From positions 1 to 50,311 of the forward strand of contig JAEZUC010000027.1 in NCBI GenBank assembly GCA_023443515.1: 50,311 nucleotides of DNA, given 5' to 3'. Each line of letters opens with the position of its first letter. The first letter of the stretch is position 1. The stretch is from Bacillota bacterium (GTDB taxonomy: Bacteria > Bacillota > Clostridia > Acetivibrionales > DSM-1351). The position numbers and the translations under genes were made by a program. Below the pieces are notes generated by a model. The model saw nothing but the letters and a program-made list of their open reading frames with translations. It searched no databases and had not been told where the DNA came from. Positions 1 to 8,115 of this stretch are shown piece after piece.

Positions 1-315
1 AGGCAGCTTTACATACATAATTGGAAATATAACAGATTTCCTATGCGTCCATTAGGCTGGAAATCGCCTAATGAGACGCTCCATTATTTTTTTACTAATT
101 GTGTAACGCATGTTTGACAAACCAACACATTAAGTTTTTGCTATGTAATATTGATTTTATTTTTTTATTAAATTAATATATAAAGCGAGAAAAAAATAAT
201 CAGACATCCAATAGTCACAATCGTATACTAGAATGTAAATACAATAAACAAGTTGTATGTTCAGTATAAATTATTATTAACCATATATTTTTGAAAAAAT
301 TCAGGAGGTATATTT
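1..315. other. Left-edge non-coding region
   Basis: No convincing gene lies in this stretch. It holds a strong rho-independent terminator (45-93) that presumably ends a gene to the left of the window. After that comes a very AT-rich stretch leading to the TM2-domain gene at 316. A TTGACA hexamer at 114-119 has no good -10 at normal spacing. The only clear signal next to the following gene is its ribosome site AGGAGGT at 303-309. Confidence 0.5.
45..93 (+). terminator. Rho-independent terminator of an upstream gene
   Basis: The arm GCGTCCATTAGGC (45-57) pairs with GCCTAATGAGACGC (66-79), giving 13 base pairs with one bulged A and an 8-base loop. It is followed by a T-rich tract ending in seven T (87-93). 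The gene it terminates is outside the window. Confidence 0.8.
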
Positions 316-714
316 ATGTATTGTAGAAATTGCGGAAACGTTATGAATGATCAGGCTGTTGTATGCGTTACGTGTGGAGTCCCTACAGGAAAAGGGAATA
401 ATTTTTGTCCTTTATGCGGTGAAGCAACCGATTCAATGTCTCAGGTATGCATGAAATGTGGTTTTAGTTTAAGCAACTATGGGCAGCAAAAATCAAAGTT
501 GGCAGCCGGATTGTTTGGAATTTTCCTGGGTGCATTCGGTGTTCACAGATTTTATCTGGGTTATATAGGAATTGGTCTTGCGCAACTATTACTGACTGTT
601 TTATCATGCTTTATATTCTCGCCGATTATTTGGGTATGGGGACTTATAGAAGGAATTTTGATTCTTGCAGGTTCTATTAACAAGGATTCTAAAGGTGTTG
701 CATTGAAAGATTAA
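316..714 (+). CDS. Zinc-ribbon and TM2-domain membrane protein
   Basis: This is a 132-residue protein. The first ~55 residues contain three CxxC-type pairs (CRNC, CVTC, CPLC, then CMKC), typical of zinc-ribbon modules. Residues ~60-130 form a TM2 domain: the motif KSKLAAGLFGIFLGAFGVHR, then FYLGYIGIGLAQLL, gives two membrane helices joined by a short turn. The start is supported by AGGAGGT seven bases upstream of the ATG. TM2 proteins of this kind are common in Clostridia, but the molecular role is not known; the ribbon probably binds a metal or a partner on the cytoplasmic side. It is apparently monocistronic, closed by the hairpin at 730-756, and converges with the MerR-type gene. Family assignment is firm, function is open. 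Confidence 0.85.
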   Translation: MYCRNCGNVMNDQAVVCVTCGVPTGKGNNFCPLCGEATDSMSQVCMKCGFSLSNYGQQKSKLAAGLFGIFLGAFGVHRFYLGYIGIGLAQLLLTVLSCFIFSPIIWVWGLIEGILILAGSINKDSKGVALKD

Positions 715-729
715 CATAAGTTTGTTTGG

Positions 730-756
730 CAGATAGGAATTATTGATTCCTATCTG
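730..756. terminator. Hairpin between convergent genes, possible bidirectional terminator
   Basis: A perfect 11-bp inverted repeat, CAGATAGGAAT (730-740) against ATTCCTATCTG (746-756) with a 5-base loop, fills the 58-bp gap between the convergent TM2 and MerR-type genes. No clear T-run follows on either strand, so it may act as a weak terminator or as a 3'-end stabilising stem. Confidence 0.5.
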
Positions 757-772
757 CAGGCCGGAAAGTGAA

Positions 773-1363
773 TTATTTTCCAATCAGTTTTTTTAGTTTA
801 CCTGCCAGAGAAGTATTTTTACGTTCTCTCCAACTGGTAATATATCTGTCTACCTCCTGGAAATGCTTGTCCATTTTGATTTCCAGCTTACGGGAAGTAT
901 TTTCAACACAAGCTCCAAGTTCAACCTTGGAGCTATGGATTTCCTTTGAAATATGTTGGCGTGTATTTATGAATTCTTCGGCAACATTATTAAAAAGTTG
1001 CTCTTTAATACCGTTTAAAGCTTCCAGTATCAAGGACAATTCAGCACCGCTCAGTTCCTCCAATTTCTTTGAAACTACGGCAGGAAGTTGTTCAGCAGGA
1101 ATAGGAATACTTATATCTTTTGGTCTGATAATATTTTCGTCCTCAAGAATTTTTCTGATTGCCTTCAACTCAAGACCCTGGTCACGCATTGCTTTTATCT
1201 GGTACATTACGTTTGCAAGTTCAGTAGTGTAAAAGCGTCTTCCTCTGTTATCCTTGGGGATGTTTAGCCCAAATTCCTTTTCATAAAACCTTAAAGCATG
1301 ATCTGTTATATTTAAAGAGGTGCTTAGCTCTGTTATAGTATATCTTTCCTTGAGTACTTCCAT
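773..1363 (-). CDS. MerR-type HTH regulator with coiled-coil tail
   Basis: A 196-residue protein. Residues 8-75 match the MerR winged-helix domain: YTITELSTSLNITDHALRFY is the HTH, and the NRGRRFYTTELANVMYQIKA and QGLELKAIRKIL stretches follow the family wing and helix pattern. The middle and C-terminal part is helical and charged, without the effector-binding or metal-binding cysteines of classic MerR activators, and ends in a basic tail (SLAGKLKKLIGK). This resembles small MerR/RacA-like DNA-binding proteins that act through a coiled coil, but no specific target is evident. The ATG at 1361-1363 follows a G-rich stretch (AGGGGGGTAG). It lies downstream of the RluA-family gene on the same strand (94-bp gap) and may be cotranscribed. 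Confidence 0.75.
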   Translation of the reverse strand: MEVLKERYTITELSTSLNITDHALRFYEKEFGLNIPKDNRGRRFYTTELANVMYQIKAMRDQGLELKAIRKILEDENIIRPKDISIPIPAEQLPAVVSKKLEELSGAELSLILEALNGIKEQLFNNVAEEFINTRQHISKEIHSSKVELGACVENTSRKLEIKMDKHFQEVDRYITSWRERKNTSLAGKLKKLIGK

Positions 1364-1457
1364 GGATTTATCTACCCCCCTTTTACTATGTCTAAAAACA
1401 TGTATAATTGTATTTTGATAGTACCATAAGACGTACTTGGTGTAAAATATTTACATA

Positions 1458-2357
1458 TTATTTGCCTAGTATTTCCAATAGGCCGGTTATATCGGATGGA
1501 AGTTCCGCCGTGAATATAACTTCTTTTCGTGTAACAGGATGAATTATTTCTGTTCTGTATGAATGGAGGGCCTGCCGGGAAATGTATGAATTTGTATTTT
1601 CTGAATAAAGAGTGTCTCCATAGATAGGAAACCCCATTGCATGACAATGAACTCGTATCTGGTGTGTTCTTCCAGTTTCAAGAATAAAGCCCAGCAATGC
1701 CGAATTATGCGAAGGAAAGCTCTTGAGAATCTTGTAATGTGTTATTGAGGGCGCTCCTTCTTCAGAAATATGCCTTAACATAATACTACCCGGCTTTCTG
1801 GCTATGGGTAGATTAATAGTGCCTTCATTGTTTTCAGGTATACCTTGTACAACACCCAAATACTCTTTTTTAAATAACTTGGTATGCATTTGCTGTATTA
1901 GCATTTCCTGTGTAAACTGGTTTTTAGCAAAAATAATAATGCCGGAAGTCTCTCTGTCCAGCCTGCTGACCGGTCGTACCTTTTTTGTAATGCCTTTGCT
2001 CTTAAGATAGTACACTATCCCGTTAGCTATGGTATTGTCGGGATGGTAGCTGGTAGGGTGGACTACTATACCGGGTTGCTTATTAAGAACCAGCATACAT
2101 TCATCCTCAAAAATAACGTCAAGGGGTATATCCTGGGGTTCAATGTGCTCACATTCCTCCTCCAGATCAAGTATAACCTTCAGCTTGTCCTCCGCTTTTA
2201 CAATGTAATTAACTCTTTCGGGATGTTCGTTTACATAAATCTTTTGCTGCAACTTAAGCTTTTTTATAAGCCTTTCAGAAAGCAGAAGCCCACTTTTTAA
2301 GACGTGTTTTAGAGTCTTTCCTGCTTCCTGCTCACTGACTATCTTCTCTAATAACAT
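1458..2357 (-). CDS. RluA-family RNA pseudouridine synthase
   Basis: Isomerises uridine to pseudouridine in structured RNA, probably rRNA. The 299-residue protein has an N-terminal S4-like segment (residues ~10-70) and the RluA catalytic domain with RPVSRLDRETSGIIIFAKN, where the aspartate of RLDRETSG is the catalytic residue, plus the later LETGRTHQIRVH motif. An in-frame extension to 2543 exists, but the ATG at 2355-2357 is preceded on the minus strand by AGGAGGATTTTA, an excellent ribosome site, and the extension lacks RluA homology. It is a paralogue of the rluD gene at 21.7 kb. The exact RNA target cannot be told from sequence. It is divergent from the PLP-enzyme gene at 2528. Confidence 0.88.
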   Translation of the reverse strand: MLLEKIVSEQEAGKTLKHVLKSGLLLSERLIKKLKLQQKIYVNEHPERVNYIVKAEDKLKVILDLEEECEHIEPQDIPLDVIFEDECMLVLNKQPGIVVHPTSYHPDNTIANGIVYYLKSKGITKKVRPVSRLDRETSGIIIFAKNQFTQEMLIQQMHTKLFKKEYLGVVQGIPENNEGTINLPIARKPGSIMLRHISEEGAPSITHYKILKSFPSHNSALLGFILETGRTHQIRVHCHAMGFPIYGDTLYSENTNSYISRQALHSYRTEIIHPVTRKEVIFTAELPSDITGLLEILGK

Positions 2358-2527
2358 TAAAATCCTCCTGACAATAATGGCAGATATAAATCCACAAAGT
2401 ATATATCGCTTGATATATTGTACTATAAATAGATTTTGATAGGCAAAAGTTTTATAATTAACTTGATAAACCAAAACAAAGTAGATAAAATCATGTATAT
2501 ATAAACTACGAAAGAGGAATTTTATCA

Positions 2528-3814
2528 ATGGATTTTCAAACAAGAGAATATTTAAAACAGCATTTTGAAATAGATGACAGGATTATTGAATTGGCGGAAC
2601 AGGCTGAAAATGATGCTCAGAAGGTATTCGCACAAATAGATGAAGTTAAGCAGTTGAACCAGCTTAAAGTAATAAAGGCTATGCAGGAAAACAAATTAAG
2701 CGATTCCCATTTCAACGGAACAACCGGCTACGGTTATGATGACAGGGGTAGAGAAGTTTTAGACAGTGTTTATGCGGACATATTTCAAACCGAGGACGCT
2801 CTTGTTCGCCATCAGATAGTATCAGGTACCCAGGCGCTGGCCCTTTGCTTATTTGGTAATCTCAGACCCGGAGACGAGTTGGTAGCTGTTACAGGCAAGC
2901 CCTATGACACTCTTGAAGAAGTGATTGGGATAAGAGGGGAAAACTGTGGTTCCCTCAAGGAGTTTGGGGTATCCTACAAACAGGTTGATTTGAAGAATGG
3001 GAAACCTGACCTGGAAAATATAAAGCAAACAGTGTCTGAAAAAACCAAAATGGCAATGATTCAGCGCTCTAGGGGTTATTCCTGGAGAGATGCGCTGTCT
3101 ATTGAAGATATAAAAAATGTTATACAAGCAGTTAAAGCAGTAAACAGTAACATAATTGTGATGGTTGATAACTGTTATGGGGAGTTTGTTGAGTCTACTG
3201 AGCCAACTCAGGTAGGAGCGGATATAATAGCAGGTTCCCTGATAAAGAACCCAGGAGGCGGGCTTGCGCTCACCGGAGGTTACATAGCAGGAAAGAAAAA
3301 TCTTGTGGAACAGGCGGCATTCAGACTTACTTCTCCGGGACTCGGCAAGGAGGTTGGCGCTTCTCTGGGAAACAACAGGCTTATGTTTCAGGGCTTATTC
3401 ATGTCGCCGCATGTAGTGGCGGAAAGCCTCAAGGGTGCTGTATTTTGTGCAGCACTTATGGAACGGGCAGGCTTTGAGACAATGCCATCTGTTGAAGGGC
3501 ACAGAAGTGATATAATACAATCAGTAAAGTTTAATAATAAAGAAAGCCTTATTGCATTTTGTCAGGGTATACAGAAGGGCTCTCCCGTAGATTCATATGT
3601 TACACCGCAGCCTTGGGATATGCCTGGGTATGATGCCCCTGTAATCATGGCTGCAGGAGCATTTGTACAGGGGTCATCCATTGAACTCAGCGCAGATGCG
3701 CCTATAAAAGAACCTTATGTGGCATACATGCAGGGCGGTCTTGTATATGAACATGTAAAGCTGGGTAATATTATTGCTTTGCAGAAGTTGTTCGAACAGG
3801 GAATAGTAAAATAG
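2528..3814 (+). CDS. Methionine gamma-lyase-like PLP enzyme (aluminium resistance protein family, YnbB-like)
   Basis: A 428-residue fold-type I pyridoxal-phosphate enzyme of the Met_gamma_lyase family (older name aluminium resistance protein; YnbB in Bacillus). The PLP lysine is in AGSLIKNPGGGLALTGGYIA (residues ~236-255) and the preceding MVDNCYGEFVE carries the cofactor-binding aspartate. The glycine-rich start FNGTTGYGYDDRGRE is also characteristic. The length is that expected for the family. The physiological substrate is not established; the family is related to cystathionine/methionine lyases. It starts with ATG nine bases after an AAGAGGA site and is followed 50 bp later by the HlyD-like gene. 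Confidence is high in the family and low in the reaction. Confidence 0.88.
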   Translation: MDFQTREYLKQHFEIDDRIIELAEQAENDAQKVFAQIDEVKQLNQLKVIKAMQENKLSDSHFNGTTGYGYDDRGREVLDSVYADIFQTEDALVRHQIVSGTQALALCLFGNLRPGDELVAVTGKPYDTLEEVIGIRGENCGSLKEFGVSYKQVDLKNGKPDLENIKQTVSEKTKMAMIQRSRGYSWRDALSIEDIKNVIQAVKAVNSNIIVMVDNCYGEFVESTEPTQVGADIIAGSLIKNPGGGLALTGGYIAGKKNLVEQAAFRLTSPGLGKEVGASLGNNRLMFQGLFMSPHVVAESLKGAVFCAALMERAGFETMPSVEGHRSDIIQSVKFNNKESLIAFCQGIQKGSPVDSYVTPQPWDMPGYDAPVIMAAGAFVQGSSIELSADAPIKEPYVAYMQGGLVYEHVKLGNIIALQKLFEQGIVK

Positions 3815-3864
3815 AGGCAGGCTGAAACAACACTAAAGAGAAGGTAATAGGTGGGGTGAAACAA

Positions 3865-5118
3865 ATGGGGAATTTATTCAAAATCAAGGGCATTAGAATA
3901 GGCACACTGATTCTGGGAATCTTTCTACTGATATATCTGCCATCATTGCTTTACATAACGTTTGGCAATACTATTGAAAAAGATATTTTAAAAAACGGTA
4001 AAATAGAAGTAGTTCAAAATGTGGACGGTATTTTAATAAGAAATGAAAAAGTTATAAATTCTCCGGATGACGGTAACTGTGTTATGGATGCTGTGGAGGG
4101 TGAAAAGGTTCCGGCTTTTTACAGAATAGCAACTATTGTCAAAAATGTTCCCGTTTCAATCTACGAGGAACTTAAAAAAAAGGAAATGCAAATAAGCAGT
4201 GCACAAAAAGCTCAAAAGGAGAATCTGGGAGTATTCTCCAGTGACATAATAAAACTGGATTCAGAAATAATAGAAAAGGTAAAGAATCTGGGACAACAAT
4301 CTTTAAGAGGCAGTTTGGTTGAAAGCTATGATACAATGTCGGATATTGACAGTGTTGTTTATAGAAAATCAGATATATTTGGTAATAACAGTAAATCTGC
4401 TAAATATATAAGCAGGCTGACCAGTGAAAAAGCTGAAATTGAAAGAAGATTAAACAATAACGTCAAGGAAGTAAGGGCAGGTTCTGCGGGACTGATATCC
4501 TTTGCAATAGACGGTTACGAAACACTGCTGACTCCGGATTATATAAAAAATGCTTCACCGGAGGATTTGGAAAATATTACTGTTAAGGATACAAACAGAG
4601 ACTTTAATGTGGTTGATGTAAAAAAAGGAGAGCCTATTGCAAAGCTAGTAAAAGATTTGGATAATTACATGGTTGCAGTAGTGGACGAAAAAAATGCAAA
4701 GGATCTGACAGAAGATAAACAAGTAACCCTGAGAATCAATGATATAGGATACAGTATGGATGCCCTTATAAACTATAGTTCAAATGTTATTAACGGTAAA
4801 AGAATAATTTCATTTATGTATAATACCGGGTTAAATGAAACTATAGGTATGCGCAGGATAAATGTTGATGTAGTATTTTCAAGCCACAGCGGCTTAAAGG
4901 TTCCCCGTAGCAGTTTGCAGAATATAAATCTTAATAAACAAACGGCCAAAATATGTTTATTAAAGGGGAATACGGCTACGTTTAAAGAGGTTAAAATAGT
5001 AGGGGTTAATGATGATGCTGCAATAATTGATAATCCTGACGGGGAGTCATCAGTTGCACTATACAACACATACATACTAAATCCCAAAAACATACAGGAG
5101 GGACAGATAATTGATTGA
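3865..5118 (+). CDS. HlyD-like single-pass membrane protein
   Basis: A 417-residue protein with one N-terminal membrane helix (IGTLILGIFLLIYLPSLLYI) and a large extracytoplasmic part with a short helical/coiled segment (residues ~105-200) flanked by beta-rich lipoyl/barrel-like segments, as in HlyD/membrane-fusion proteins. The last 100 residues (VDVVFSSHSGLKVPRSSLQN onward) resemble the beta-barrel region of efflux adaptors. An in-frame GTG lies nine bases earlier (3856), but AGGTGGGG sits correctly for the ATG at 3865. No transporter partner is adjacent. Instead it overlaps yggS by 8 bp and heads the sepF-yggT-ylmH-divIVA run, so a role at the envelope or septum is plausible but unproven. 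Confidence 0.75.
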   Translation: MGNLFKIKGIRIGTLILGIFLLIYLPSLLYITFGNTIEKDILKNGKIEVVQNVDGILIRNEKVINSPDDGNCVMDAVEGEKVPAFYRIATIVKNVPVSIYEELKKKEMQISSAQKAQKENLGVFSSDIIKLDSEIIEKVKNLGQQSLRGSLVESYDTMSDIDSVVYRKSDIFGNNSKSAKYISRLTSEKAEIERRLNNNVKEVRAGSAGLISFAIDGYETLLTPDYIKNASPEDLENITVKDTNRDFNVVDVKKGEPIAKLVKDLDNYMVAVVDEKNAKDLTEDKQVTLRINDIGYSMDALINYSSNVINGKRIISFMYNTGLNETIGMRRINVDVVFSSHSGLKVPRSSLQNINLNKQTAKICLLKGNTATFKEVKIVGVNDDAAIIDNPDGESSVALYNTYILNPKNIQEGQIID

Positions 5119-5818
5119 TGAAACTATAAAACAAAATCTGGACGACATATATTCCAGAATAAAAATCGCAGCTGAGAAAAGCGGCAGAAAAGCAGAAGAA
5201 ATAACGCTTATAGCAGTTACTAAAACTGTTGATGTTGCTAGAATCAGGAATGTTAGTGAATACGGTGTTCCTGATTTCGGTGAAAACAGAGTGCAGGAAC
5301 TGCTGGAAAAGTACGATAAATTTGATGAATCAATAAAATGGCATTTGATAGGGCATTTGCAAACAAATAAGGTTAAATATATTATTGATAAAGTTCACAT
5401 GATACATTCTGTAGACAGCTTTGAACTGGCAAAGGAGATTGACAACCGTGCAGGTAAAGCAGGCAAAAAAATGAATATACTTCTGCAAGTGAATGTTTCG
5501 GGAGAAGAAACCAAGTTTGGAATAAAACCCGAAGAAGTTAACCGGTATGTTGAGTTTATTTCCCAATTGGAGAATGTAGCTCTAAGGGGAATGATGACTA
5601 TAGCACCATTTGTAGATAATACCCAGGAAATAAGACCTATCTTTAAGAATCTTTACGACATTTTTATTGACATAAAGAATAAAAAAATAGATAATGTTAG
5701 TATGGATTATCTTTCCATGGGTATGAGCAACGATTTTGAGGTTGCTATCGAAGAAGGTGCAAATGTAGTCAGAGTCGGAACAGGTATTTTTGGAAAGCGT
5801 AATTATCCACAAAGGTAG
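5111..5818 (+). CDS. YggS/YlmE-family PLP homeostasis protein
   Basis: A 235-residue member of the YggS/PROSC (YlmE) family, a monomeric PLP-binding alanine-racemase-like TIM barrel that buffers pyridoxal phosphate. Visible signatures are ITLIAVTKTVD, with the PLP lysine in VTK, FGENRVQEL, WHLIGHLQTNK, HSVDS and the near-C-terminal LSMGMSNDFEVAIEEGANVVRVGTGIFG. It starts at TTG 5111, positioned by AGGAGGGACAGATAA just upstream, so it overlaps the end of the HlyD-like gene by 8 bp and is probably translationally coupled to it. It is followed by sepF, the conserved ylmE-ylmF order of Firmicutes. Confidence 0.93.
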   Translation: MIDETIKQNLDDIYSRIKIAAEKSGRKAEEITLIAVTKTVDVARIRNVSEYGVPDFGENRVQELLEKYDKFDESIKWHLIGHLQTNKVKYIIDKVHMIHSVDSFELAKEIDNRAGKAGKKMNILLQVNVSGEETKFGIKPEEVNRYVEFISQLENVALRGMMTIAPFVDNTQEIRPIFKNLYDIFIDIKNKKIDNVSMDYLSMGMSNDFEVAIEEGANVVRVGTGIFGKRNYPQR

Positions 5819-5875
5819 TAAAAATGAACTATAGACAAAAAATATATTTACAAAAGACTCAGGGGGTATTTGAAA

Positions 5876-6346
5876 ATGTCAAAACTTCTTAACAAGGTAT
5901 TTAATTTCGTTGGCTGGGAAGCTGTTGATGAGGACGAAGATGAATTTGACGAGCTGGAAATGAATAAAAAGGAAGAAGTGAAAGAAGAACCTATTCAAAC
6001 ACACTTCTTTAACGGGTCAAAAAAACAGCAGGCAGGTAAGGTTGTAAATATTCATACAGGAAATCAGTTTAAAATGATTGTAGCACAGCCGAATACTTTT
6101 GATGATGCACAAGATATTTGCGATCACTTAAAAGACAAAAAGCCTGTAGTTATAAATCTTGAAGGTATTGAAAAGCAGGATGCTCAGAGAATAATTGATT
6201 TTTTAAGCGGTTCCGTGTATGCACTTGACGGCAGTATTCAAAAAGTTTCCTGTGATATTTTTGTTATAGCTCCAAATAATGTAGATGTTAGTGGCGATTT
6301 AAAGGATGAAATAAGAAACAAAACCGTTTTTCCGTGGGCTAAATAG
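5876..6346 (+). CDS. sepF: Cell division protein SepF
   Basis: A 156-residue SepF (YlmF). An N-terminal amphipathic membrane-binding helix (MSKLLNKVFNFVGW) is followed by an acidic linker and the beta-sandwich domain (residues ~65-156), which polymerises into rings and bundles FtsZ protofilaments. The segment PVVINLEGIEKQDAQRIIDF with GSVYALDGSIQKV is the family core. The ATG at 5876 is chosen over an in-frame TTG at 5870 because AGGGGG at 5861-5866 is correctly spaced. It sits between yggS and yggT as in most Firmicutes. It anchors FtsZ to the membrane alongside or in place of FtsA. Confidence 0.95.
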   Translation: MSKLLNKVFNFVGWEAVDEDEDEFDELEMNKKEEVKEEPIQTHFFNGSKKQQAGKVVNIHTGNQFKMIVAQPNTFDDAQDICDHLKDKKPVVINLEGIEKQDAQRIIDFLSGSVYALDGSIQKVSCDIFVIAPNNVDVSGDLKDEIRNKTVFPWAK

Positions 6347-6377
6347 TTTTGTCTCTTGCATTGGAGGACTAATTTAG

Positions 6378-6668
6378 ATGGATTCAGTTTATAGAGCTAT
6401 AAATGGCGTATTGTTTGCCTTTGAGATGGTTTTGGTGGCCAGAGCAGTTCTTTCATGGTTTCCCATATCAAGGAATAACAAATTTGTAGATTTGCTTCAT
6501 GCTATTACCGAACCGGTACTATCACCTATACGCAATATGCTTAACAGGTCAAGTATATTTAATAATTCCATGCTGTCTATGATGGATTTTTCTCCAATTG
6601 TCGCATTTCTGCTTATTGAAGTAATTAGAAATGTAATATTCAGTATATTTAGAGTTTTTTTATATTAG
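6378..6668 (+). CDS. YggT/YlmG-family membrane protein
   Basis: A 96-residue protein with two membrane helices, the first in residues ~8-28 and the second in the C-terminal third, joined by the conserved loop ending in ITEPVLSPIRNML. This is the YggT (YlmG) family, whose bacterial members are linked to division and envelope osmotic behaviour. A TTGGAGGAC ribosome site precedes the ATG. It is followed after only 6 bp by the YlmH gene, so the two are almost certainly cotranscribed. Confidence 0.9.
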   Translation: MDSVYRAINGVLFAFEMVLVARAVLSWFPISRNNKFVDLLHAITEPVLSPIRNMLNRSSIFNNSMLSMMDFSPIVAFLLIEVIRNVIFSIFRVFLY

Positions 6669-6674
6669 GATTAT

Positions 6675-7457
6675 ATGGATAAAAACGAATTATTAAAGAT
6701 GGTTTCAAAATTAGAGGATAGGGTGCTGGTTTCACGCTTGTTGGACAAGGTAGAACAGTGTCGTTATTCCTCTTTTGCGTATTCAGATTTTCTTTCTCCA
6801 TATGAAGTTTCTGTTTCTAAAAAGGTTTTGGACAGGGTTAAGGATATTTTTTATCAGTTTACAGGTGGTTATGAAGGAGCAGAAAGGGCTATAACTGTAA
6901 TAAGCAGTGATTTTATTGAGGAAGGAATTCCTTATGGCACTCCCTTAAGTTTGTTGAGAATAACACCTGTTATTGAAAATAAGCTTTCTCATAGAGATTA
7001 TCTTGGGTCATTACTTGGATTGGGAATTAAGAGAGAAAAAATCGGAGATATACTTGTTAATGAAACATTCGCAGATGTTTTTGTTATTGATAAAATAGCG
7101 GAATATATATTATACAATTTGGACAAAATTGGTAATGTAAAGGTACAGTGTGAATTATGCGATATATATCAATTTACTCCGCCCCAGAAGAAAGAGCGGA
7201 GCATAAATACCACGGTAGCCTCTCTGCGTGCCGATTCCGTTGCGTCTAGCGGATTTGGATTGTCAAGAACCAAAGTGATGGACTATTTTAGAGCACAAAG
7301 AGTTAACGTAAATTGGGAACTGGTTCAAAGCCCTTCCAAAATGTTGGTTGAGGGAGACGTAATATCAATACGGGGAATGGGAAGAATTGTTCTGGAAAAG
7401 GTTTTGGGAAACACCAGAAAGGACAGAATCAGCATTGTTATAAAACGTTTCGAATAA
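6675..7457 (+). CDS. YlmH-family S4-domain RNA-binding protein
   Basis: A 260-residue protein with an N-terminal YlmH-specific domain (residues ~1-165) and a C-terminal S4 RNA-binding domain around residues 180-250, including VASLRADSVASSGFGLSRTK and VNWELVQSPSKMLVEGDVIS. YlmH is a ribosome-associated S4 protein of the ylm/division cluster in Firmicutes and has been implicated in ribosome quality control. The ribosome site in the short 6-bp gap is weak (AGGATT), consistent with coupling to the preceding yggT gene. Confidence 0.9.
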   Translation: MDKNELLKMVSKLEDRVLVSRLLDKVEQCRYSSFAYSDFLSPYEVSVSKKVLDRVKDIFYQFTGGYEGAERAITVISSDFIEEGIPYGTPLSLLRITPVIENKLSHRDYLGSLLGLGIKREKIGDILVNETFADVFVIDKIAEYILYNLDKIGNVKVQCELCDIYQFTPPQKKERSINTTVASLRADSVASSGFGLSRTKVMDYFRAQRVNVNWELVQSPSKMLVEGDVISIRGMGRIVLEKVLGNTRKDRISIVIKRFE

Positions 7458-7486
7458 TAAGATGTCTCAAGAAAGGATGACCATTT

Positions 7487-7951
7487 ATGAATTATACGCC
7501 GAATGATCTTGATAATATAAAATTTAAGAAGAATTTTATGGGTTATAATGAAGATCAGGTTAACGAAGTATTGGACAGTGTAATACAGGATTATGAGCTT
7601 TACATAAAAGAAAATATAGAGCTTAAAGATAGGATTTCAGTACTAAATGAAGGTATTCAGCATTATAAAAATATTGAGGAATCTCTTCAGAATACGTTAA
7701 TAGTAGCACAGCAAACCGGGGAGGAAATAAAGAAAAATTCCTATGAAAAGGCAGAAAACATTATCAAGGAGGCGGAATTAAAGGCTCAGAGGATAATTAA
7801 CGATGCCAATCAGGAGGTTATCAAGATTCGGTTTGAGTATGAAGAAATGAAGAAAAGGCTCCACCTTTTCAAAACCAAGTCTGAAACACTTTTGTTGTCT
7901 CAGCTGGAATTGTTGAAACAATTGTTCCACACAGATACTGATATGGAATAA
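7487..7951 (+). CDS. divIVA: DivIVA-domain protein
   Basis: A 154-residue protein. Residues 1-35 form the DivIVA lipid-binding domain (LDNIKFKKNFMGYNEDQVNE, with the aromatic/basic tip that senses negative membrane curvature), followed by a long coiled coil to about residue 135. DivIVA marks septa and poles and recruits division, chromosome-segregation or sporulation factors. It is the last gene of the yggS-sepF-yggT-ylmH run and is followed by a strong terminator at 7978-8019. The tail after the coiled coil is short. Confidence 0.93.
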   Translation: MNYTPNDLDNIKFKKNFMGYNEDQVNEVLDSVIQDYELYIKENIELKDRISVLNEGIQHYKNIEESLQNTLIVAQQTGEEIKKNSYEKAENIIKEAELKAQRIINDANQEVIKIRFEYEEMKKRLHLFKTKSETLLLSQLELLKQLFHTDTDME

Positions 7952-7977
7952 GCAAATAAAAGATTAAAAATGTGAGG

Positions 7978-8019
7978 CCCTTAGAAACAAGATAAAAAGA
8001 CTTGTTTCCAAGGGTTTTT
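7978..8019 (+). terminator. Terminator after divIVA
   Basis: The 14-base arm CCCTTAGAAACAAG (7978-7991) pairs with CTTGTTTCCAAGGG (8001-8014) with a single A-C mismatch, a 9-base A-rich loop and a following T5 run. It closes the division-cluster transcript before ftsK. Confidence 0.9.
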
Positions 8020-8115
8020 GTGTGCTGATGGAATAATCATAGAAAATATGATATAATTACAAACATATTTTCGATTAAATTCTATCATTTAACAATAACT
8101 GTGGGGTGTTATCGT

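Noticed and set aside
114..151. TTGACA at 114-119 as a promoter for the TM2-domain gene.
   Set aside because: The nearest -10-like sequences (TATGTA at 142, TAATAT at 146) are 22 bp or more away, outside useful spacing.
768..1232. Open frame on the plus strand over the MerR-type gene.
   Set aside because: It is the antisense shadow of a clear MerR homologue, serine-rich, with no ribosome site.
2358..2543. 62-residue N-terminal extension of the RluA-family gene on the minus strand.
   Set aside because: The extension has no family similarity, overlaps the divergent gene, and the internal ATG at 2357 has an excellent AGGAGG site.
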